A DNA stretch of 64,000 nucleotides from Holophaga foetida DSM 6591. GTDB taxonomy: Bacteria; Acidobacteriota; Holophagae; Holophagales; Holophagaceae. Shown here in pieces: positions 57,753 through 64,000 of this stretch. The DNA lies in NCBI RefSeq assembly GCF_000242615.2, contig NZ_KI912268.1:387229-451228 (forward strand), read 5' to 3'. Position 1 is the first letter of the stretch. Every line of letters starts with the position of its first letter. Both the position numbers and the translations under genes were made by a program. The notes under the pieces were generated by a model. It ran no database searches, was not told where the DNA came from, and saw only the letters and a program-made list of their open reading frames with translations.

Positions 57753-58571
57753 ATGACTGCTTTCCCTAGCGTGGCCGTGATCGGTTTCGGAACCATGGGA
57801 CAGGCCATCAGTGCCGGTCTGGTGGAGGCCGGCGGCTTCCCGCCGGAGCGGATCCATCCTGCGGACCCCAACCACATGGCCGTGGCCCCCAAGGCTGCCG
57901 CCATGGGGGTCACCCTGGCCGACAGCCCTGCGGAAGCCGCCAAGGCGTCCGATGTGGTGCTCCTCTGCGTCAAGCCCAAGGAGATCGGGCCGGTTCTGAA
58001 GGAACTTAGCAAGGTCGGTGCCCTGAATCACCATCCCCTGGTGATCTCCATCGCGGCGGGCGTCACCCTGGCATCCCTGGAATCCCATGTGCCCCAGGGC
58101 ACCCCCGTGGTGCGGGCCATGCCCAACACGGCCTGCTCCGTGCACCAGGGCATGGTGGTGCTCTCCCCCGGCCAGGCAGCCTCGGAGGATCACTTGGCCA
58201 AGGCCCGGACCCTCTTCGAGCCCATCGCCCGGGTCATGAGCCTGGAGGAGAAGCACCTGGATGCCGTGACGGCCCTCAGTGGAAGCGGCCCCGCCTTCGT
58301 CTTCGTGATCCTGGAGGCCCTGGCGGAGGGCGGTGTCCAGTGCGGGCTCCCCCGTGCCGTGGCCCAGGAGCTGGCTGCCCAGATGACCCTGGGGGCCGCC
58401 ACCATGGCCCTCAAGAGCGGCAAGCACACGGCGGCCCTCAAGGATGAGGTCTGCACCCCTGCCGGCAGCACCATCGCCGGACTCATGGTGCTGGAGGACG
58501 GCAAGCTGCGCTCCACCATCGCCCGGGGCATTGAGCACGCCACCCGCGTGGCTGGAGGGCTGGGGAAATGA
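57753..58571 (+). CDS. proC: Pyrroline-5-carboxylate reductase
   Basis: Last step of proline synthesis: NAD(P)H reduction of pyrroline-5-carboxylate. 272 residues. Marks are VAVIGFGTMGQAISAGL (Rossmann) at the start, LLCVKPKEI near 70, VVRAMPNTACSVHQGM near 112, and ALSGSGPAFVFVILEALAEG and DEVCTPAGSTIAGLMVLE near the C terminus. GGAG lies five bases before the ATG. Its stop overlaps the proB start (ATGA), so proC, proB and proA are translated together. A terminator-like hairpin precedes the gene. Confidence 0.96.
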   Translation: MTAFPSVAVIGFGTMGQAISAGLVEAGGFPPERIHPADPNHMAVAPKAAAMGVTLADSPAEAAKASDVVLLCVKPKEIGPVLKELSKVGALNHHPLVISIAAGVTLASLESHVPQGTPVVRAMPNTACSVHQGMVVLSPGQAASEDHLAKARTLFEPIARVMSLEEKHLDAVTALSGSGPAFVFVILEALAEGGVQCGLPRAVAQELAAQMTLGAATMALKSGKHTAALKDEVCTPAGSTIAGLMVLEDGKLRSTIARGIEHATRVAGGLGK

Positions 58572-59413
58572 CCTTCCATCGTAGCCATCCCCACCGCATC
58601 GTCATCAAGGTCGGCACCAACGTCCTGCTGGATGCCGACGGCTATCCCGCCCTGGGGCGCCTCTTCACCCTCATGGAGGCCCTGGTGGCCCTGCGCCGCG
58701 ATGGACGGGAGATTGTCCTGGTGAGTTCCGGCGCCATCGGCCTGGGGGCCCTGCGCCTGGGGCTGGCCTCCAAGCCCAAGACCCTGGACCTCAAGCAGGC
58801 CTGCGCCGCCGTGGGCCAGGGCGAACTGATGGGACTCTACCAGTCCGGGTTCCACCGCATGGATACGGTCTGCGCCCAGGTGCTCCTGGTGGAGGATGAC
58901 TTCGCGGATCCCGTGCGCCGGGGCAACCTCCGGGCGACCCTGGAGAAGCTGCTCCAGCTCGGCGTGATCCCCATCATCAACGAGAACGACACCGTTTCGA
59001 CCCTGGAACTGGAGCGGGTGGAAGAGACCCCGGCCCGGCGTCGGGTCTTTGGCGACAACGACAAGCTCTCGGCCCTGGTGGCCGCCGAGGTCGAGGCCGA
59101 TCTCCTGCTCATCCTCTCCGATGTGGAGGGGCTTCACGAAGCCAATCCCAAGGTGAATCCCGAAGCCCCCCTCATCCCCGTGGTGAAGGAGCTCACGCCG
59201 GAGATCTGGGCCCTGGCCCAGGGCGGCAGCGAGCGGGGCCGAGGCGGCATGAGCACCAAGCTCGAAGCGGCCCGCCTGGGGATGGATGCAGGTGTGGCTG
59301 TGGTCATCGCTTCCGGCGAGAAGCCGGGATCGGTTCGTGATGTGGCCGTGGGGCGGCCTGTGGGCACCTATTTCGTGCCCCGTCCCAGGTCGGAGAAAGA
59401 GGTGAAGGCATGA
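58568..59413 (+). CDS. proB: Glutamate 5-kinase, short form without PUA domain
   Basis: First committed step of proline synthesis: phosphorylation of glutamate. 281 residues: only the amino-acid-kinase domain (RIVIKVGTNVLLDADG; LVSSGAIGLGALRLGL; INENDTVST; GDNDKLSALVAAEVEADLLL; GRGGMSTKLEAARLGMDAGV). The PUA domain found at the end of the usual 367-residue ProB is absent, as in several other bacteria. PUA loss in ProB affects feedback and multimer form, so control here may differ. It overlaps proC and proA by four bases each. Confidence 0.95.
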   Translation: MTFHRSHPHRIVIKVGTNVLLDADGYPALGRLFTLMEALVALRRDGREIVLVSSGAIGLGALRLGLASKPKTLDLKQACAAVGQGELMGLYQSGFHRMDTVCAQVLLVEDDFADPVRRGNLRATLEKLLQLGVIPIINENDTVSTLELERVEETPARRRVFGDNDKLSALVAAEVEADLLLILSDVEGLHEANPKVNPEAPLIPVVKELTPEIWALAQGGSERGRGGMSTKLEAARLGMDAGVAVVIASGEKPGSVRDVAVGRPVGTYFVPRPRSEKEVKA

Positions 59414-60729
59414 CGACGAATCTGGAACAGGATGTGCTGGCGCGGATTGCCGATGCCCGCAGTGCGGCCACCACGCTGGCCTTCAGTGCCCATGATGTGC
59501 GTTGCAAGGCCCTCCGTCGGGCTGCGGAGCTTCTTGAAGAGCGGATGGACGAAATCCTGGCGGCCAACGCCGAGGACCTCAAGGCCGCCGAGCCCATGCT
59601 GGCCTCCGGGGAACTGAGCGACTCGGCCTACCAGCGCCTCAAGCTGAACAGGGTCAAGGTGGAAGAGATGATCCGGGGCCTCGAGTCCGTGGTGGAGCTG
59701 GCCGATCCCCTGGCCAGGCTCCAGATCCGCCGCCAGCTCGACGAAGGTCTGGTGCTGGAGCGCCGTCCCGTGCCCCTCGGTGTCCTGGCGGTGATCTTCG
59801 AATCCCGTCCCGACGCGGCGGTGCAGATCAGCTCCCTGGCCATCAAGTCCGGCAATGCGGCCCTCCTCAAGGGCGGCCGGGAGAGCGCCCACTCCGTGGC
59901 CTGCCTCGTGGGGCTCATGAAGCAAGGGCTCAAGGAGGCTGGGCTTTCCGAGAACGCCCTGGTGATCCTGGAGAACCGGGCTTCCATCGATATCCTCCTC
60001 CAGCAGAACCAGTCCGTGGACCTAGTGATCCCCCGGGGTTCCAGCGAGCTGGTGCGCTCCATCCAGGCCCGCACCCGCATCCCCGTGCTTGGGCATGCCG
60101 AGGGCATCTGCCACATGTACCTGGACACCAAGGCCGATCAGGCCATGGCCGTGCGCTTGGTGCGGGACGCCAAGCTCCAGTACCCCGCCGCCTGCAACGC
60201 GGTGGAGACGGTGCTCATCCACGAGGCCATAGCCCTGGAGATGATCCCCAAACTGGTGGGGGATCTCACCCCCCGGGGTGTCGAACTGCGGGGCTGCGAG
60301 GCCACCCGCGTCATCGCCCCCATGATCCAGGCTGCCACCGAGGCGGATTGGGACACGGAGTACGGTGCCCCCATCCTGGCGCTGAAGGTCGTAAAGGACC
60401 TGGACGAGGCCCTGGCCCACATCCGGCAGCACGGCTCCGGCCACACTGAGTGCATCATCTCGGAGGACGCCGCCGTCGTGGAGCGCTTCCTCAATGAGGT
60501 GGACGCCGCCGGGGTCTACCACAACGCCTCCACCCGCTTCGCCGACGGTTTCCGCTACGGCTTCGGCGCCGAGGTGGGCATCAGCACCGCCCGCATCCAC
60601 GCCCGGGGTCCCGTGGGTCTTGAAGGTCTCCTGATCTACAAGTACGTCCTCAAGGGCCACGGCCATGAGGTCGCCCCCTACTGCGGCGAAGGCGCCAAGC
60701 CCCTCCACGCCGACGACCTGCCACTTTGA
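59410..60729 (+). CDS. proA: Glutamate-5-semialdehyde dehydrogenase (gamma-glutamyl phosphate reductase)
   Basis: Second step of proline synthesis: NADPH reduction of glutamyl phosphate made by ProB. 439 residues. Marks are PLGVLAVIFESRPDAAVQIS near 118, NAALLKGGRES near 152, VIPRGSSELVRSI near 200, the catalytic cysteine region QYPAACNAVETVLIH near 257, and GSGHTECIISEDAAV near 340 with VYHNASTRFADGFRYGFGAEVGIST. The ATG overlaps the proB stop. A palindromic repeat starts five bases after its stop and separates it from ilvA. Confidence 0.97.
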   Translation: MTTNLEQDVLARIADARSAATTLAFSAHDVRCKALRRAAELLEERMDEILAANAEDLKAAEPMLASGELSDSAYQRLKLNRVKVEEMIRGLESVVELADPLARLQIRRQLDEGLVLERRPVPLGVLAVIFESRPDAAVQISSLAIKSGNAALLKGGRESAHSVACLVGLMKQGLKEAGLSENALVILENRASIDILLQQNQSVDLVIPRGSSELVRSIQARTRIPVLGHAEGICHMYLDTKADQAMAVRLVRDAKLQYPAACNAVETVLIHEAIALEMIPKLVGDLTPRGVELRGCEATRVIAPMIQAATEADWDTEYGAPILALKVVKDLDEALAHIRQHGSGHTECIISEDAAVVERFLNEVDAAGVYHNASTRFADGFRYGFGAEVGISTARIHARGPVGLEGLLIYKYVLKGHGHEVAPYCGEGAKPLHADDLPL

Positions 60730-60733
60730 GGAA

Positions 60734-60840
60734 TTCCACCACGAAGACACCAAGGACACTAAGGGACACGAAGAAAAGCAGGATGCCTTTCTTCTCTTTC
60801 TTTTGCTTTTCTTGGTGTTCTTCGTGCCTTGGTGGTGGAA
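60734..60840. repeat. Intergenic palindromic repeat, 'CCACCACGAAGACAC' family, copy 2
   Basis: Outer ends TTCCACCAC (60734-60742) and GTGGTGGAA (60832-60840) are a perfect inverted repeat; inside, the left arm has ACACCAAGGACACTAAGGG-type units and the right arm TTCTTCGTGCCTTGG, which pair imperfectly. The TTTCTTTTGCTTTTC tract matches copy 1 at 6279. The element fills nearly all of the proA-ilvA gap and ends 21 bases before the ilvA start. Confidence 0.8.
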
Positions 60841-60861
60841 GTGCTTTTTCCGGAGCCCCCG

Positions 60862-62397
60862 ATGACAACGAAGTACATCAAGAAGATCCTGGAGGCCAAG
60901 GTCTACGAGGTGGCCATCGAGACGCCGCTGGATGCGGCGCCTCTGCTGGATGACCGTCTGGGCAACCGGATTTTCCTGAAGCGGGAGGATCTCCAGCCGG
61001 TCTTCTCCTTCAAACTCCGGGGGGCCTACAACAAGATCGCCTGGCTGAGTCCCGAGGAACGGAAGAACGGCATCGTCACGGCCTCGGCGGGCAACCATGC
61101 CCAGGGGGTGGCCCTGGCGGCCCAGCACCTCGGCATTCCCGCCATCATCGTCATGCCCAAGACGACCCCCCAGATCAAGGTGAATGCCGTACGGCGGCGC
61201 AAGGCCAAGGCTGTCCTCTTCGGGGACAGCTATGACGAGGCCTGCGAGCACGCCCTGGCGCTCTCCAAGGAGCAGGGGCTTCCCTTCGTCCACCCCTTCG
61301 ATGATCCGGAGGTCATCGCGGGGCAGGGCACCATCGGCATGGAGATCATCCGCCAGCACCCTGGTCCCATCGAAGCTGTCTTCGTTCCCGTCGGCGGGGG
61401 CGGGCTCATCGCCGGGGTGGCAGCCTACATCAAGTACCTGCGTCCCGAGACCAAGATCATCGGCGTGGAGCCCGAGGGCTCAGCCGTGCTTTACCATTCC
61501 CTGAAGGCGGGCAAGCGGGTGACCCTGGACAAAGTGGACATCTTCGCCGATGGCGTGGCGGTCAAGCTCATGGGCGAGGAGACCTTCCGCATCTGCAAGA
61601 AGTGCGTGGACGAGGTCATCCGGGTCAATACAGACGAGATGAGCGCGGCCATCAAGGACATCTTCGACGAGACCCGCTCCATCGCGGAGCCCTCCGGCGC
61701 CCTGGCGGTGGCGGGCATCAAGAAATACGTCGAGGCCACCGGCGCCAGGCAGGAGAATCTGGTGGGCATCATCAGTGGGGCCAACATCAACTTCAGCCGC
61801 CTCCAGCATATCGCCGAGCGGGCCGAGCTGGGGGAGGACCGCGAGTGCCTCTTCGCCCTGAACCTCAAGGAGAAGCCCGGTGCCCTCAAGGCCTTCTGCA
61901 GGGTTCTGGGACCCCGCCCCATCACGGAGTTCAACTACCGCTTTTCCGATCCTTCCCAGGCCTTTGTCTTCATCGGTCTCGCGGTGAAGGGGCGCGAGGA
62001 GCGGGAGAGCACCCTGGCCATGCTCAATGGCAAGGGTTACCGCGTGAAGGACCTCACGGGCAACGAACTGGCCAAGCTCCACATCCGCCACATGGTGGGC
62101 GGCCTGGTCAAGCAGGACATCAACGAGGTGGTCTACCGCTTCGAGTTCCCCGAACGCATGGGAGCCCTGCTGGACTTCCTATCCCACATGGCTGACACCT
62201 GGAATATCAGCCTCTTCCACTACCGCAACGATGGCGCCACCTATGGTCAGGTGCTGGTAGGGGTCCAGGTGCCCAAGGCCGAGCGCAAGGCCTTCCAGCG
62301 CTTCGTGAATGAGGTGGGCTACCCCTACACCGATGAGACCGAGAACCCGGCCTACCACCTCTTCCTGGGGGATCCGGATCGCACCACCTGCGACTAG
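60862..62397 (+). CDS. ilvA: Threonine dehydratase (biosynthetic)
   Basis: PLP enzyme that turns threonine into 2-oxobutyrate, the first step to isoleucine. 511 residues from ATG 60862 (GGAG seven bases upstream); an ATG at 60829 within the repeat is not used. Marks are the PLP lysine in FSFKLRGAYNKI near 58, ASAGNHAQGVALAAQHLG near 81, VPVGGGGLIAGVAAYIK near 180 and EPSGALAVAGIKKY near 278. The C-terminal third has two ACT-like domains (from GALKAFCRVLGPRPITEFNYR near 340 and from EVVYRFEFPERMGALLDFL near 430), the part through which isoleucine and valine regulate the enzyme. It is convergent with a LysR gene, and leuA lies beyond that. Confidence 0.95.
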   Translation: MTTKYIKKILEAKVYEVAIETPLDAAPLLDDRLGNRIFLKREDLQPVFSFKLRGAYNKIAWLSPEERKNGIVTASAGNHAQGVALAAQHLGIPAIIVMPKTTPQIKVNAVRRRKAKAVLFGDSYDEACEHALALSKEQGLPFVHPFDDPEVIAGQGTIGMEIIRQHPGPIEAVFVPVGGGGLIAGVAAYIKYLRPETKIIGVEPEGSAVLYHSLKAGKRVTLDKVDIFADGVAVKLMGEETFRICKKCVDEVIRVNTDEMSAAIKDIFDETRSIAEPSGALAVAGIKKYVEATGARQENLVGIISGANINFSRLQHIAERAELGEDRECLFALNLKEKPGALKAFCRVLGPRPITEFNYRFSDPSQAFVFIGLAVKGREERESTLAMLNGKGYRVKDLTGNELAKLHIRHMVGGLVKQDINEVVYRFEFPERMGALLDFLSHMADTWNISLFHYRNDGATYGQVLVGVQVPKAERKAFQRFVNEVGYPYTDETENPAYHLFLGDPDRTTCD

Positions 62398-62423
62398 GAA
62401 ACATTGCTTTGATGGATCCTGTT

Positions 62424-63299
62424 TCAGCCCTTGATCACGCTCAGAAAGGCTTCTGCTGCGTGGCTCAGGGGCTTTTTTTCGATGCGCAGGAGGTAGATCT
62501 CCCGCTCATGCCAGAGTTCCTGAACCTTGACCTCCTTCAGGAGGCCCGCCTCGAGATCGCTCTTGACGCACAGGTAGGGCAGGAAGGCTACGCCCTCTCC
62601 GGCCTGGACCATGAGGCGGATGCCTTCGATGGAGGGCATCTCCAGGTCCATGTTGAGGTCCACCCGGGAATCCGTGAAGGTCTGGATGACCTTCTCCCGG
62701 TAGGGGCTGTTGACGTTGTGGGCGATGAAGGATTCCATGCTCAGGTCCCGGATGGAAATCTCGTCCCGTGAAGCCAAACGGTGGTTGGGGGCCACCACGA
62801 AGCTGAGGTGGTCCCTGGCGATGGAAATGGCGTCGAAGCGCTCATCCTTGGGGAGATGGCTCGAGAAGCCGAAGTCCACATCACCGCGCAGCATGTTCTC
62901 CGGGAGCTCGGAAGAGCGGCTCCGGCGGACCACCACCTTGACCTTGGGGTAGCGGCGGCGGAAGCGGACCAGGAGCGGGAGCAGGTAGGGGGTCATGCTC
63001 TCGTTGGCCCCCAGGGTGATCCGCCCTACGCTCTTGTTGCGAAGCTCCTGGAGCTGGTGCATCAGTTCCTGGTTCAGGTTCTCCTGGCGGCAGGCGGCTT
63101 CGAAGACCACCTTGCCTGCATCCGTCAGCAGGAGATCCCTGCCGCTGCGGTCCAGGAGGGTTTCCCCAAGATCCTCTTCGAGGCGGTGGATGGCCTGGGA
63201 AATGGCCGACTGGGTGCGCCCCAGCCGCTCACCCGCCCGGGTGAAGCTCCGCTCATTGACCACAGCCTGAAAGATCCGGAGGGAAAACTGGGGGTCCAT
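62424..63299 (-). CDS. LysR-family regulator, divergent from leuA
   Basis: 291 residues. The helix-turn-helix is FTRAGERLGRTQSAISQAIHRLEEDLGE; the effector domain starts near residue 92 with VGRITLGANESMTPYLLPLL and has FSSHLPKDERFDAISIARD and VQAGEGVAFLPYLCVKSD. It lies 109 bases from leuA on the opposite strand and 26 bases from the end of ilvA, so branched-chain amino-acid control is a natural guess. The intergenic region is AT-rich with direct repeats, as for LysR sites. The effector is unknown. Confidence 0.9.
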   Translation of the reverse strand: MDPQFSLRIFQAVVNERSFTRAGERLGRTQSAISQAIHRLEEDLGETLLDRSGRDLLLTDAGKVVFEAACRQENLNQELMHQLQELRNKSVGRITLGANESMTPYLLPLLVRFRRRYPKVKVVVRRSRSSELPENMLRGDVDFGFSSHLPKDERFDAISIARDHLSFVVAPNHRLASRDEISIRDLSMESFIAHNVNSPYREKVIQTFTDSRVDLNMDLEMPSIEGIRLMVQAGEGVAFLPYLCVKSDLEAGLLKEVKVQELWHEREIYLLRIEKKPLSHAAEAFLSVIKG

Positions 63300-63313
63300 G
63301 GCGTCTCCGCTTT

Positions 63314-63339
63314 TGCTAATTCAATCACGAATGCTAATT
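63314..63339. promoter_or_regulatory. Candidate LysR operator: direct repeats between lysR and leuA
   Basis: TGCTAATT occurs twice (63314-63321 and 63332-63339), 18 bases apart, in a strikingly AT-rich stretch (63310-63368) between the divergent LysR and leuA genes. LysR proteins typically bind such regions to control both genes. The site itself is an inference. Confidence 0.45.
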
Positions 63340-63408
63340 GTATCAAAAATAGAATCAATTTGTTTAATTCGAACCAGCGTTCCAGATTGAGATCTGTGGA
63401 GGTCCGCA

Positions 63409-64000
63409 ATGGGCGACCGTGTATTCATCTTCGATACCACGCTGCGGGATGGTGAGCAGGCCGCCGGGTGCAGCATGACCGCGGCCGAGAAGGTCCAGCT
63501 GGCCCTTCAGCTTGAGGCTCTGGGCGTGGATGTCATGGAGGCTGGCTTTGCCATTGCCTCCGAGGGGGAGTTCACCGCCATCCAGGAGATCGCCGCCAAG
63601 GTCCGGCACTCCGCCGTGGCCAGCCTGAGCCGCGCCAAACGTGAAGACATCGAACGTTCTGCCCGGGCCCTGGATCGGGCTGTCCGACCGCGCATCCACA
63701 CCTTCCTGGCCACCAGTCCCATCCACCGCGAGCACAAGCTGCGCATGGACAAGGAACGGGTGCTGGAGGAGACCGCCAAGGCCGTGGCCTTCGCCCGTTC
63801 CTTCGTGGATGAGGTCGAGTTCAGTGCCGAGGATGCCAGCCGCACTGAGCCCGAGTTCCTGGTGGAGGTGGCCCGGGTCGCGGCGGATGCCGGTGCCACC
63901 ATCTTCAATGTGCCGGACACCGTGGGCTATGCCTTCCCGGAAGAGTTCGGGCCCCTGGTGGGCCGGGTGGTCCAGGCCATCGGGGATCGGGCCACGGTGA
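63409..64000 (+). CDS. leuA: 2-Isopropylmalate synthase, 5' part (runs off the window)
   Basis: First step of leucine synthesis, joining acetyl-CoA and 2-oxoisovalerate. The first 197 residues are visible and cover part of the catalytic barrel: IFDTTLRDGEQAAGCSMTAA with the metal Asp, LEALGVDVMEAGFAIASEGE, RIHTFLATSPIHREHKLRMD, VEFSAEDASRTEPEFL and FNVPDTVGYAFPEEF. This set fits LeuA better than homocitrate or citramalate synthase, although the latter two cannot be fully ruled out without the C terminus. GGAGG lies six bases before the ATG. The gene is divergent from a LysR regulator. Confidence 0.9.
   Translation, partial: MGDRVFIFDTTLRDGEQAAGCSMTAAEKVQLALQLEALGVDVMEAGFAIASEGEFTAIQEIAAKVRHSAVASLSRAKREDIERSARALDRAVRPRIHTFLATSPIHREHKLRMDKERVLEETAKAVAFARSFVDEVEFSAEDASRTEPEFLVEVARVAADAGATIFNVPDTVGYAFPEEFGPLVGRVVQAIGDRATV

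Overview
The window reads as an ordinary, gene-dense, GC-rich bacterial chromosome segment of housekeeping and biosynthetic genes. There is no phage, transposase, CRISPR array, rRNA or tRNA that I can recognise. A class II (B12-dependent) ribonucleotide reductase, a diderm-type outer-membrane barrel, a lipoprotein signal peptidase, aconitase, pyruvate carboxylase and dispersed palindromic repeats together suggest a Gram-negative-type environmental bacterium. The flavour fits the Acidobacteriota (Holophaga/Geothrix side), but that assignment is inference from gene style only, because no marker RNA is present.

Layout. 1-1498: end of a branched-chain amino-acid (Liv) ABC transporter operon. 1505-6271: cysteine desulfurase divergent from a complete pyruvate carboxylase. 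6279-7125: a palindromic repeat and an AT-richer methyltransferase-like gene that looks acquired. 7251-8018: tlyA. 8110-11538: a ferrous-iron operon read on the minus strand (outer-membrane barrel, feoA, feoB, Cys-rich FeoB partner) with a Fur-box-like palindrome in front. 11713-15455: elbB and a large secreted WD40-caspase protein. 15511-15741: a nested inverted-repeat element. 16007-17680: DUF2798 protein, an unknown gene and a lipoprotein. 17895-23212: ileS-lspA-thrE-type exporter and a zinc-ribbon protein. 23349-26342: marR with a second DUF2798 gene, then dapF and a dapE-like gene. 26424-36348: propeller-like protein, metY, a chemotaxis receptor, pgi, a PhlG-like hydrolase, a SpoIID-domain protein and class I aldolase. 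36403-43449: LysR regulator, hybrid histidine kinase and nrdJ. 43811-49459: a single giant acyl-CoA carboxylase. 49753-54556: valS, a corrinoid-activation-like protein and photolyase. 54883-60729: aconitase and a proC-proB-proA operon. 60862-64000: ilvA, a LysR regulator and the start of leuA.

How genes work together. Carbon metabolism is covered by pgi, class I aldolase, pyruvate carboxylase and aconitase. Amino-acid supply is covered by proCBA, ilvA/leuA with a LysR regulator between them, metY and the dapF/dapE-like pair. Iron uptake genes form one translationally tight operon under a probable Fur site.

The items most worth a second look are five. (1) A DapF homologue has both catalytic cysteines replaced by serine. 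(2) An 1882-residue one-chain carboxylase has the eukaryotic acetyl-CoA carboxylase domain order, including the central domain. (3) A secreted WD40-caspase protein keeps its His/Cys dyad. (4) A 231-bp nested inverted-repeat element and two further families of palindromic intergenic repeats are present. (5) Several operator-like palindromes were found, including one in front of the feo operon and one in front of nrdJ.
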